64,000 nucleotides of DNA from Cyclobacteriaceae bacterium (GCA_019638235.1 JAHBUE010000001.1:1102492-1166491), one strand, 5' to 3'. Positions 35,148 through 43,091 are shown, counted from the stretch's first letter. Notes: generated by a model from the letters alone, not told the origin. Program-made: numbers and translations.

Positions 35148-36305
35148 TTACAACCCTAATTCAATAAGCCCTGTTTGCCACGGCAAACAATGAACATTTT
35201 CGATAACTTTTGGTACCGGGTCATTTGAAAGGCAAAATAACTCGCAATCGGGTATATCTTTTCCCAAGGTCAGTAAACTCTTAAGGTCGCCTTGCGCAAC
35301 AGTTGTTGCTGATTTTATTTCAACGGCTGCACGCTTCAGGCCGGGCCTTTCTATAATCAAGTCAATCTCTACACCCGCTCCTGTCAGTATGTAGGATAGA
35401 CGGTAGTCTTTTCGGTAATACGACTGAAGCCGGTAAATTTCGTTGATCACGAATTGTTCAAATACATGTCCGTAGTGAAATGTACGCGGAGTTAAGGTTG
35501 TATTCAATTCTTCGGCCAGCGCACGTTGAACACCGCTGTCGAAAAAGTAAAATTTAGGATTTGCCCGCTGCCTTTTCCGGATAGACTCGTGGAATTGCGG
35601 CAATGTAAAACCAAGCAGCGTATCTTCTAAAATTTGAAAATAGGATTGAACAGTGGGCACGCTTGCGCCTGTGTCCTGCGCTATTTTTGAATAGTTGATC
35701 ACCTTGCTCCCCATCTGTGCGGCAACAGATAAAAACCGGTGAAAGGGTTCTAAGTTACGAATGATCTGTTCCTGCAGGATTTCCTCCCGGAGGTACGTGC
35801 TGGCATAGGCGCGGAGGTATTCTTTCTTGTCCGTTGGATTGTCGTACTCCAATAGCTTGGGGAGCGTTCCCCAATTTAACGCTTCCTCCAGATCAAATTC
35901 CACGCCCATCTCTTTTGCTGTTAAGGGAAAGAGATTGTAAACAAAGGCGCGGCCAGCCAGTAAATTGGCGGCTCCGCGTTTTAGTTTTCGCGCACTGGAG
36001 CCACTTAAAATAAATTTTTGTTTGGTGGCTTCGATTTGTTTGTGAACAATGTCCAAAAGAGCGGGCGCCTTTTGGACTTCATCAATGATAATCCATTCCG
36101 GAACCTGCTTTTTAGCAGCCAGTTCCTGGAGCAGCGCGGAAGGTGTCAGCAGGTATTTTCTGGCCAGCTCCGGGTCGAGCAAATCAATGTACCAATTGTT
36201 TTCACGGGCATACCGCTGCTTGAGTAGGTGAGTCTTACCAGTTCCACGGGCTCCGAAGACAAAAAAGCTGTTTTTTGACGAAAAATCAATTATTCTGTTA
36301 ACCAT
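35148..36305 (-). CDS. AAA-type ATPase with DUF4143 (nuclease-like) C-terminal domain
   Basis: A 385-residue protein of the widespread ATP-binding/DUF4143 family. The Walker A segment is FGARGTGKTHLLKQRY near 16-31 and Walker B is EWIIIDEVQKAPALLDIV near 71-88. Sensor-like LSGSSARKLKRG lies near 97-108. The C-terminal half has RTFHYGHVFEQFVINEIYRLQ near 277-297 and GAGVEIDLIIERPGLKRAAVEIKSA near 308-332, an E...D...ExK pattern of PD-(D/E)xK nucleases. Function of the family is not settled; stress-related or toxin-antitoxin-like roles have been suggested. It stands alone, and an 11-bp inverted repeat overlaps its promoter and start codon. Confidence 0.9.
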   Translation of the reverse strand: MVNRIIDFSSKNSFFVFGARGTGKTHLLKQRYARENNWYIDLLDPELARKYLLTPSALLQELAAKKQVPEWIIIDEVQKAPALLDIVHKQIEATKQKFILSGSSARKLKRGAANLLAGRAFVYNLFPLTAKEMGVEFDLEEALNWGTLPKLLEYDNPTDKKEYLRAYASTYLREEILQEQIIRNLEPFHRFLSVAAQMGSKVINYSKIAQDTGASVPTVQSYFQILEDTLLGFTLPQFHESIRKRQRANPKFYFFDSGVQRALAEELNTTLTPRTFHYGHVFEQFVINEIYRLQSYYRKDYRLSYILTGAGVEIDLIIERPGLKRAAVEIKSATTVAQGDLKSLLTLGKDIPDCELFCLSNDPVPKVIENVHCLPWQTGLIELGL

Positions 36306-36336
36306 ACTTTAAATATGTCGTGCAAATTTAAAGTAT
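36304..36336 (-). promoter_or_regulatory. Inverted-repeat operator over the ATPase promoter
   Basis: ATACTTTAAAT and ATTTAAAGTAT, a perfect 11-bp inverted repeat with an 11-base spacer, lie directly before the ATG (36305-36303). A TAAATTTG -7 element on the minus strand (36330-36323) lies inside it. This arrangement suits a dimeric repressor. Confidence 0.65.
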
Positions 36337-36437
36337 TTTTTTAAATAATGCGCTGTTTACAGGTGGCTAAAACCCGGTAGCCTGTGTTCCGTGGCTATCG
36401 GTCAGGGCAAGCCCCAAACAACAAACCAGGTTTAAAC

Positions 36438-37835
36438 TCAGGCATTTTTCCTGCTGAACCACAAATACAACGGCACGCCCGCCAGGATCAACGCCACACC
36501 GATAAAGGCTTCTCTCGGCTGGGTGATAAACGTATTAACCACAAGGCCGATGCAGAATAAAATAAAAATAGCCGGAACAAACGGATAGCCCCACACTTTG
36601 TACGGACGGTGGGCATCAGGCATTTTTTTGCGCAGAATAAATACACCCAGAGCCGTAGCGCCATAGAAGATAAACACCGCGAAAACCGCCATGTCAGTCA
36701 ACTGGTCGAATGAACCAGAGAACACCAACACACACGCCCACGCGCACTGAAACCACAACACGTTAGCGGGCACGTGCGATGCGTTGAGTTTTGCCATGCT
36801 CTTAAAAAACAATCCTTCTTTGGCCATAGCATAGTAGGGGCGTGCGCTGCCATAGATGGTAACGTGAGTACATCCCAATGTAGTAACCAATATCAGTATG
36901 GAAATAAAAATGGTGCCCCCGTTGCCCCAAATCACTTTGATAACTTCTATGGCTGCAACCTGGTTGCCCGAGGCATGAACTCCCTGGAGCGCATCAATAG
37001 GCAATATTGCCATGTAGGTCATGTTAACGGCAAAGTAGATGGCTATGATAACGAGTGTGCCGATGGCTATTCCCTTAGGAAGATTTTTGTGTGGTTCTTT
37101 TATTTCGCCACCGAGAAAGCCAATGGATGTCCATCCCTGGTAAGCCCAGAAAGCGGCTAACATAGCGGTGAAAAATACACTGATCGTTAAAGGCTTGTCG
37201 GCAGGGGTAGAAAAATCAAAGCTCTGCGCCAGGTTTGCTTTTCCGCTTGTTAATCCGAAAATAACAATAACGCTTAACCCGATAATCACCAACCACAAAA
37301 TGATTCGGTTCAGGTTAGCGCTTGTCTTTATGCTTTTGGTATTGAAAATGGTGAGGCAGAGGATGAGGATAACCGCTACTATCTTGGTTGTGAAATCATC
37401 GAACGGGTAAAAGATGCCGCCAATGGAAACATCTTTTAAGGTGATGAGGGTTTCGGGCAGGGGCGCAACCGATAAAAGCGACTGAGCAAATACATAAGCC
37501 AAAGCCGAAATGGTTGTTGTCTGAATGGCAGAGAAACTTGCCCAGCCAAACATGAAGGAGATAAAGCGGTTGTATATTTTTTTAAAGTAGGCGTATTCAC
37601 CTCCCGTATCGGCCAACAGGCCGGCCACTTCGGCATTGCTCAATGCCCCAAGCAAGGTAATGAGGCCACCCGCTACCCAGGCCATCAGCACCCAGCCCGA
37701 AGCGCCAAGCAGGTCGGCCATAGGCGCTACTTTTTTGTAAACCCCCGAACCCAGCACATTGGCGATGAGTACGATAACCACAAACCCAAGGCCGAGTGAC
37801 CTGACTAAGCCGGAAGATGAAGATGATGAATTCAT
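36438..37835 (-). CDS. APC-family amino acid permease
   Basis: Inner-membrane transporter of 465 residues with about 12 helices. The first helix carries the APC signature VVIVLIANVLGSGVYKKVAPMADLLG near 19-44, with the unwound G-S-G-V substrate-binding turn. Helix 6 is in FFTAMLAAFWAYQGWTSIGFLGGEIKEPHKNLPKGIAIG near 221-260. The E(V/I)KEPxKNLPKGI segment is typical of the LAT/cationic and basic amino-acid permeases. The substrate cannot be deduced. It is transcribed alone, with a repeat-rich 270-base region before it. Confidence 0.92.
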   Translation of the reverse strand: MNSSSSSSGLVRSLGLGFVVIVLIANVLGSGVYKKVAPMADLLGASGWVLMAWVAGGLITLLGALSNAEVAGLLADTGGEYAYFKKIYNRFISFMFGWASFSAIQTTTISALAYVFAQSLLSVAPLPETLITLKDVSIGGIFYPFDDFTTKIVAVILILCLTIFNTKSIKTSANLNRIILWLVIIGLSVIVIFGLTSGKANLAQSFDFSTPADKPLTISVFFTAMLAAFWAYQGWTSIGFLGGEIKEPHKNLPKGIAIGTLVIIAIYFAVNMTYMAILPIDALQGVHASGNQVAAIEVIKVIWGNGGTIFISILILVTTLGCTHVTIYGSARPYYAMAKEGLFFKSMAKLNASHVPANVLWFQCAWACVLVFSGSFDQLTDMAVFAVFIFYGATALGVFILRKKMPDAHRPYKVWGYPFVPAIFILFCIGLVVNTFITQPREAFIGVALILAGVPLYLWFSRKNA

Positions 37836-37990
37836 AATGGCGAATTAAAGGACATGAATGTTACGCCACAATATAGGGTATGTTTTTACATTTTGCTTTA
37901 CGATAGTCCACAAAGACACCACAAACCCCGCTTTGAAGTCATTGCGGGCTTGACCTGTATCATTGTGCCTCATGCTTTGATTCGTGCCAT

Positions 37991-38059
37991 TGTCATCGCG
38001 GGCTTGACCCGCGATCTCATATCTGGGATCGCGGCTCTCGTTCCTCGTCCGCGATGACA
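37991..38059. repeat. Large hairpin repeat between the permease and membrane-protein genes
   Basis: TGTCATCGCGG at 37991-38001 is matched by CCGCGATGACA at 38049-38059. The interior has further pairing (CGGGCTTGACCCG and GATCTC...GGGATC). A partial copy (GTCATTGCGGGCTTGACCTG) begins near 37937. It is probably a dispersed intergenic repeat and could also end transcripts. Confidence 0.75.
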
Positions 38060-38106
38060 AGTTGATTATTGAGATTCTGTGTTTTAATGACGTTGCTTTT
38101 GGGTTT

Positions 38107-38874
38107 TTAGAGATACCCATAAAATAACAGGGAAGCGCATCTTTCCCACAAAGGATGGTAAGCCATGTTGTAATAGAAAAATATTCCGGTAAGATGCAGA
38201 ACCAATACTAAAAGCGTTGGCCACAGTATCAACTTTCGTTTAACATGCAAAGCGAACAAAGAAGCAAAGACAACAAATACCAATCCGAATACAAAATTTC
38301 CGGCTATGGCATTAAACGGCCAATCCATCGCATCACAAAGATGACCGACTAACCGATCACCCGCAGGGCCGAGAATAGTGAGTGCAGCCGCCAGCATAAA
38401 GGTGGCGTGGGCTGCCAGGTTTTTCCGAAAGGAAATTCCTAAAACATAATACACCATGAGCCACAACCAATACACGCAGCCAATGGTTACAAACTCGGCA
38501 GCTTTACTGTGCAAGGGCAAGTCTGCTGCATAATAACCGGGCGGGCCAACTTCTTCACCGCTCAATGCACGCTGATAGGAGTGACGAAGAATAAAATAGC
38601 CACTGGCAATAACCATCGGCATAATGCCATAGCTGATTTTTCCTACAAGCCTGTGATACGTTAGTTTATGGTATTTCAACAGAATCGGTTGTACGATAGC
38701 CATGGCCAGCCATAGCATCATAAAAATACTGTGCACGTGAACAACGGTTGGCGTGGGTATGTTTAGCCTGCCGAAATAACTGGGATAGAATCCTAAAAAT
38801 GTTATAGGTACAAGCAACAGTAATGCCCAGGCCGTACCGGGAAATAGTATTCTATCAACTAATGAGTTTTTCAT
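38107..38874 (-). CDS. Polytopic membrane protein with paired histidines (paralogue of 34158-34898)
   Basis: A 255-residue membrane protein with about seven helices. TVVHVHSIFMMLWLAMAIVQ near 40-59 and LTYHRLVGKISYG near 67-79 repeat the V-H-x6-W-x6-Q-x2-L-x8-H-R-x2-G pattern of the 34158 gene. The later AAHATFMLAAALTILGPAGDRLVG near 153-176 corresponds to a DIHKRFIL...NRVAG segment there. Identity is low outside these residues, which makes the kept histidines more telling. It is the third gene of a probable operon: response regulator, HELGH protein, this one, with gaps of 16 and 22 bases. Possible heme or metal binding is inference. Confidence 0.77.
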   Translation of the reverse strand: MKNSLVDRILFPGTAWALLLLVPITFLGFYPSYFGRLNIPTPTVVHVHSIFMMLWLAMAIVQPILLKYHKLTYHRLVGKISYGIMPMVIASGYFILRHSYQRALSGEEVGPPGYYAADLPLHSKAAEFVTIGCVYWLWLMVYYVLGISFRKNLAAHATFMLAAALTILGPAGDRLVGHLCDAMDWPFNAIAGNFVFGLVFVVFASLFALHVKRKLILWPTLLVLVLHLTGIFFYYNMAYHPLWERCASLLFYGYL

Positions 38875-38896
38875 TATTTGCGAAGGCGCACTTGAT

Positions 38897-39790
38897 TCAA
38901 AGTTTTGTATCCTGATCCCAATTTCTGATCAGGTCGGCCAGGCTTTTGTGTGTGTTCTTTTCGAGCAGGTTAATAAAGGCATCATCGCCCAGTTTTTCTT
39001 TCTGTTCCTTTAACGTATTCCAAAGTTTAACGCAAACTTCTTTGCCCCCGTCATCATAAATTTTTCCGGCACCGGCATGCCACCGGCATTGATACCAGCC
39101 ATAGTTTTTAGGGTATTGCTGCCCGATTTCATTGTACCGCTCTTCAATATCATGTAAACGGGTGTACTTGTATTCTTTTGCCCCGGCTGCTACCACCATG
39201 TTAGGAAAAACAGTCAAGGCGGGTAGTGATTCAGGTTCTTGTTCGGCAACATAAGTGTGCAGGAGGATGTTGCAAAAGAGTTCGCCCATCCACATACGCT
39301 GCATGGTCAAATCTCCCTGTATATGAAAAGCGTGACCAAGTTCGTGTATAGCCAGCAGGTCGAAGAAGGGCTGCATGGTGAGTTTTCCATTTAGAGTGTA
39401 GGCTTTAGTTACCTGGTCGGCTAATGTTTTTGGCAGTTGGTCAATTGGTGGAATGAAACTTTGCCAGAACGGATTATCCTCAATGGCTACAATCAACGTT
39501 TTATTTGTATAATGAGCCATACCATACACAGGAAAAGTAGTGTACGTGCTCCAGTCGGCCGGTGAGAGTACAAGCAAGGTCACTTCAGGTTTGAAGCCAA
39601 GCAATGCTGCATGGTATTGAAGCGCTTTTGCCAGGCGTTGAGTTATAGATGCGGCTTGTTGTTCATAGTTTTTACTGCACCAGGCAGGAAATTCTTGTTG
39701 GGTAAGTTTGCTCAGATTTTCAAACGACTGGGCATTTACAGCAGAAAGACTTACTAAAACAGAGAAAATCAGACAGCTTAACGTTTTCAT
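38897..39790 (-). CDS. Secreted HELGH protein, putative zinc metallopeptidase
   Basis: A 297-residue exported protein; the start MKTLSCLIFSVLVSLSAVNAQ gives a clean signal peptide and avoids overlap with the upstream regulator gene. LLAIHELGHAFHIQG near 154-168 is an HExxH zinc site. GELFCNILLHTYV near 178-190 supplies a glutamate at the spacing used by gluzincins. Apart from the motif it does not look like the 243-residue HELGH protein at 32684. The mature part is rich in aromatic residues and Gln. Substrate unknown. It lies between the NarL-type regulator and a membrane protein in one operon. Confidence 0.75.
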   Translation of the reverse strand: MKTLSCLIFSVLVSLSAVNAQSFENLSKLTQQEFPAWCSKNYEQQAASITQRLAKALQYHAALLGFKPEVTLLVLSPADWSTYTTFPVYGMAHYTNKTLIVAIEDNPFWQSFIPPIDQLPKTLADQVTKAYTLNGKLTMQPFFDLLAIHELGHAFHIQGDLTMQRMWMGELFCNILLHTYVAEQEPESLPALTVFPNMVVAAGAKEYKYTRLHDIEERYNEIGQQYPKNYGWYQCRWHAGAGKIYDDGGKEVCVKLWNTLKEQKEKLGDDAFINLLEKNTHKSLADLIRNWDQDTKL

Positions 39791-39806
39791 GGTGTGTTGG
39801 TTTAGA

Positions 39807-40430
39807 TTAGACAAGTTTCTCATTAATGGCTTTGCTCACCGCTTCAATTTGCGAATGTACCTGCAGTTTATCGTAAATTCTTTTAATGTGTGTACGCACG
39901 GTGTCGATACTAATATCAAAATCGGAAGCAATCAGTTTGTAACTGTTGCCCTTGCTAAGTGAACTCAGGATTTCTGTTTCGCGCTCGGTGAGTTGGTAAT
40001 TGTGTGCAGGCTGTTGCATAGACTGAATAACCATTCGTGCAATAGCAGGGCTCATGGGTGCACCCCCGTTCAGGGCTTCATCTATGGCGGTGAACAGTTT
40101 TGTAGAAATATGCTTTTTCAGCAAGTACCCGGTAGCGCCTGCCTTGAGGGCATCCAGCACGTGCATGGTGTCGTCAAACACGGTGAGCATAATAATGGGG
40201 ATGTTGCTGTTAAACCCGCGCACTAATTTAACAGCCTCAATGCCTGTCATACTGGGCATATCAATATCCATTAGCAACACATCAGGGTTATGATGAGCGA
40301 GCTGCTCTTCTATTTTCAGCACATTTTCGTAAGCCCCCAACACCGTACAGGTGTCGTTCTGCTTTGTCAGGTTGCACAGGCTTTCCCGCAGCAGGGTGTT
40401 GTCTTCGTATATCAGCAATCCAACAGGCAT
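39807..40430 (-). CDS. NarL/LuxR-family response regulator
   Basis: A 207-residue two-domain regulator. The receiver (about 1-120) has the acidic pocket IYEDN near 7-11, the phosphoacceptor Asp in VLLMDIDMPSMTG near 50-62, the Thr in IIMLTVFDD near 80 and the Lys in GYLLKKHIS near 102. The C-terminal LuxR helix-turn-helix is LTERETEILSSLSKGNSYKLIASDFDISIDTVRTHIKRIYDKL near 143-185. Its natural kinase type is HisKA_3, as in the sensor at 29146. Its own promoter has a one-sided copy of the palindrome at 40479-40494, which would fit autoregulation. It heads an operon with a HELGH protein and a membrane protein. Confidence 0.95.
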   Translation of the reverse strand: MPVGLLIYEDNTLLRESLCNLTKQNDTCTVLGAYENVLKIEEQLAHHNPDVLLMDIDMPSMTGIEAVKLVRGFNSNIPIIMLTVFDDTMHVLDALKAGATGYLLKKHISTKLFTAIDEALNGGAPMSPAIARMVIQSMQQPAHNYQLTERETEILSSLSKGNSYKLIASDFDISIDTVRTHIKRIYDKLQVHSQIEAVSKAINEKLV

Positions 40431-40447
40431 TTCAGTATTTCTTTATG

Positions 40448-40494
40448 CAAAGTACCGGTATTTTAAGTTTCCTGTAAATACCCTAATCATGTGA
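40448..40494 (-). promoter_or_regulatory. Response-regulator promoter with degenerate palindrome
   Basis: On the minus strand TCACATGATTAGGGTA (40494-40479) keeps the left half of the palindrome exactly. After 24 bases comes TACTTTG (40454-40448), one base short of the -7 consensus. The ATG follows 17 bases on at 40430. Confidence 0.5.
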
Positions 40495-40592
40495 TGGCGG
40501 AATTAAACCTATACGGTTTCTCCAGGGGTTCATAGAACTCCTTCGGATAATCCTGCGGACTAAAGCCTTATGGGGCTGGTTTGAGCCCCGTA

Positions 40593-40639
40593 TCACATGA
40601 TCATGTGATACCGCAGCATCATAATTCTACTAAAATTTG
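40593..40639 (+). promoter_or_regulatory. Promoter with palindromic operator for the PorP/SprF gene
   Basis: TCACATGATCATGTGA (40593-40608, extending to 20 bp with the flanking TA/TA) is followed by 22 bases and then TAAAATTTG (40631-40639), CAGT and the ATG at 40644. This is the same spacing and the same four-base gap to ATG as before the small-peptide gene at 35053. Confidence 0.75.
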
Positions 40640-40643
40640 CAGT

Positions 40644-41558
40644 ATGAAAAACTTCATCCTACTCATCTGCCTGTTGGCAACATCGGCCGTATTTGCGCAG
40701 CAAGACCCGGTATATTCACAGTATATGCTTAACCCTCAGTTGCTTAATCCCGCTTACGCGGGATTGAACAACAACTTCAATATATTGGCTGGTTATCGTA
40801 CACAATGGACAAATTTTGAAGGACAGCCCCAAACCCTGAACCTAGCCGGGAACATATCGCTGGTAGATAACAAAGTAGGCACCGGGTTGCTGCTTGTTCA
40901 GGATCGCATCGGAAATATTACCAACACAGAAATAAACGCCTCGTTTGCGTACAAGCTCGACCTTGACCGCGACAAAACATTCAGTTTCGGTATGCAGGCG
41001 GGCTTTCAAAATTTTCGCACAGACTACTCACAATTAAATGTGCTTCACCCGGACGATCATGCCTTTGCCCCGGGCGAACGCGGCACACGCATGAACATAG
41101 GCGCGGGCGCCATCCTGAAAAGCGAAGGGTATTTTATTGGCCTGTCTGTACCCAGGCTTTTACCCACTACATTCAAAAACGGGGGGCAGGAGTTTGAACT
41201 CTACAACCGCCACGTTTACCTCATGGCCGGCTACGTGTATTTTGTAAACGACCGCATCCGGCTGAAACCATCAGCGTTGCTGCGTGCTGTAAAAGGCGCA
41301 CCTGCCTCTGTTGACCTGGCGTTCAATGTTAATTTCAATGCCGTTCACACGGCAGGGCTATTCACCCGCAACCTCAATACGTATGGGCTGTTGTTGCAAA
41401 CCCTGCTGAAAGACAAATATCGTTTTGGGTATGTGTTTGAGCTGCCCACTAACAAATCGGTAGGCATGAATTTTACCACGCACGAAATTACACTTGGCCT
41501 TATGCTGCCTGTGTTGGGCTTTCATGATCGTTCGTTAAGTAATTCTAAGTTCAACTAA
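40644..41558 (+). CDS. PorP/SprF-family membrane protein
   Basis: A 304-residue outer-membrane protein. The start MKNFILLICLLATSAVFAQ gives a signal peptide; a longer frame upstream runs through the operator and is not used. The mature N-terminus QDPVYSQYMLNPQLLNPAYAGLNN (residues 20-43) is the PorP/SprF signature. Beta strands continue through THEITLGLMLPVLGF near 281-295. The last two residues and the stop codon lie inside the left inverted repeat of the IS30 element, so the native end may have been different. Its neighbour across the insertion is a giant T9SS type B protein that it may help to export. Promoter as described for 40593-40639. Confidence 0.92.
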   Translation: MKNFILLICLLATSAVFAQQDPVYSQYMLNPQLLNPAYAGLNNNFNILAGYRTQWTNFEGQPQTLNLAGNISLVDNKVGTGLLLVQDRIGNITNTEINASFAYKLDLDRDKTFSFGMQAGFQNFRTDYSQLNVLHPDDHAFAPGERGTRMNIGAGAILKSEGYFIGLSVPRLLPTTFKNGGQEFELYNRHVYLMAGYVYFVNDRIRLKPSALLRAVKGAPASVDLAFNVNFNAVHTAGLFTRNLNTYGLLLQTLLKDKYRFGYVFELPTNKSVGMNFTTHEITLGLMLPVLGFHDRSLSNSKFN

Positions 41559-42648
41559 TAAGTGCAACACAAGAGGTTGAAAGAAGAGAGGATTTCTCCT
41601 CCCTTCAATTGACCAGGTTTATTTAAACTTGTGTTGCGATGACAAATTATAAACAACTAGGTCAAGAGCAAAGGTATGTAATTGACCGTCTATTAAGAGA
41701 AGGAAAGAGCCAAAAAGAAATAGCTGGTTTATTGGGCTATCACAAATCGACCATCAGCCGTGAGCTTAGGCGAAACACGCCCCAACGGGGCATAGGTGCA
41801 AAGGAGTATAACCCACAGAAAGCTCAACAGAAAGCCGAGAGGAGGCATAAAGACAAGAACAAGCATATCACCTTTGCAGAAGAAATGCGCAGGCAAATCG
41901 TCAAACAACTATCCGTAGAGAGGCTGAGCCCCGAACTGATTACGCAAGTTGGCCGCAGGGACAATCCGGGTTTCGTTAGCCATGAAACCATCTATCAGTG
42001 GATATGGAACATGAAGCATAGCCATAAACGAGAAGATCAGCCTTATCAACTACTGTACAAAGAACTGAAACATGGCCGCAGAAGGAGAAAACGTGGAAAT
42101 TACCACGATAACCGGGGTTGTATCCCTAATCGGGTATCCATTGAAAAGCGGCCTGCAATAGTAGAGAAACGTAAACGAATAGGTGACGTAGAAGTAGATT
42201 TAATGTTAGGCAAAAACCATCAACCTGGATTGCTGGTCATAACTGACCGGGCTTCCTTGAAAACATCCTTGGTAAAAATATCCACCAGGGCATCCAAATC
42301 AATCGCAAAATCCATCATCCGCAAAATGAAGCCATACGGGCATTGGCTAAAGACAATGACCTATGATAATGACCTTGCCTTTGCCCTACACTCATCGGTA
42401 AACAAAGAACTAAAAACCAAATCATTCTTTACCCATCCATATACCTCACAGGAAAAAGGAACGGTAGAAAACAGGATCGGTGTACTGCGCAGGTTTTTTC
42501 CTAAGAAAACTGATTTTACCAAGGTGACCGCTAGGCAAGTAAGCCGGGTAGAAAAAATGATTAATGAAAGACCTGTACGAAAATTCAATTATCAAACCCC
42601 AAATAATGTATTTTTACAAAAACTAAAAGTTGCACTTATTACTTGAAC
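41549..42648 (+). mobile_element. IS30-family insertion sequence, intact
   Basis: About 1.1 kb. The ends are 20-bp inverted repeats with one mismatch: GTTCAACTAATAAGTGCAAC at 41549-41568, and at 42629-42648 the complement of GTTCAAGTAATAAGTGCAAC. It carries one transposase gene. I do not see a convincing target duplication. The left end reaches into the 3' end of the PorP/SprF gene, and the right end lies 93 bases before the short gene at 42741. Confidence 0.85.
41639..42646 (+). CDS. IS30-family transposase
   Basis: A 335-residue transposase. The N-terminal helix-turn-helix MTNYKQLGQEQRYVIDRLLR...KSQKEIAGLLGYHKSTISRELRRN (1-45) is the IS30 form. A DDE core follows: Asp in RIGDVEVDLMLGKNHQPGLL near 180-199, Asp in MTYDNDLAF near 240, and Glu in TSQEKGTVENRIGVLRRFFPKKTDF near 269-293. 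All three catalytic positions and the surrounding Y2-type ENRIGxLRxxFPK motif are present, so the element may be active. The stop codon lies within the right inverted repeat. Confidence 0.95.
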   Translation: MTNYKQLGQEQRYVIDRLLREGKSQKEIAGLLGYHKSTISRELRRNTPQRGIGAKEYNPQKAQQKAERRHKDKNKHITFAEEMRRQIVKQLSVERLSPELITQVGRRDNPGFVSHETIYQWIWNMKHSHKREDQPYQLLYKELKHGRRRRKRGNYHDNRGCIPNRVSIEKRPAIVEKRKRIGDVEVDLMLGKNHQPGLLVITDRASLKTSLVKISTRASKSIAKSIIRKMKPYGHWLKTMTYDNDLAFALHSSVNKELKTKSFFTHPYTSQEKGTVENRIGVLRRFFPKKTDFTKVTARQVSRVEKMINERPVRKFNYQTPNNVFLQKLKVALIT

Positions 42649-42740
42649 ACAGCAATTTTTAAAAGATGAAAAAGGTAAATATATCCATACTCACTTGCAT
42701 AGCTGCACGCTGTGCGCATACCAAAACATACTTAGCCTGG

Positions 42741-43079
42741 ATGCTGAAATATTTCATTGCAACCTTCATTTTATTCCTCGCCTTTTTTGCAGCACAGGCG
42801 CAAGATGCGTTTATCACTACGTGGCAGGCAAACAGCCAAATCATAATCCCTACCACTGGCGCAGGTTATAATTATGATGTTTACGAGGAAGATGTAAACC
42901 ATGCCGCTGTCAAGGGCATGCTCACCAGGCAGAAAACCAAAACGGGGTATCTGTCCTTAATTAAGATAGCAACAAAACAGACCTATAGGATTTTAAAAGC
43001 ACAGAGGACGAATTATCTTCGGATGATACTTCCCGTACACGGGCTCAATTTAGCAGCCGGAAAAATTACACTTACCTAA
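42741..43079 (+). CDS. Short secreted protein, possibly a truncated surface-protein gene
   Basis: A 112-residue frame starting MLKYFIATFILFLAFFAAQA (signal peptide). A longer frame begins at 42666 but lacks a good signal. The next residues, QDAFITTWQANSQIIIPTTG then AGYNYDVYEEDVN, resemble the first block of BspA-like / DUF285-type surface proteins of Bacteroidota, which read AFITTWQT...ITIPTxGxGYNYxV. After that the similarity fades and the protein ends early, where relatives continue for hundreds of residues. It may be a decayed copy, cut off near the IS30 insertion, or a short independent protein. It ends 12 bases before the giant adhesin gene. Confidence 0.5.
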   Translation: MLKYFIATFILFLAFFAAQAQDAFITTWQANSQIIIPTTGAGYNYDVYEEDVNHAAVKGMLTRQKTKTGYLSLIKIATKQTYRILKAQRTNYLRMILPVHGLNLAAGKITLT

Positions 43080-43091
43080 ACTATTGAAACC

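Noticed and set aside
41540..42652. Target-site duplication of the IS30 element
   Set aside because: The bases outside the 20-bp ends (AA on the left, AC on the right) do not match.
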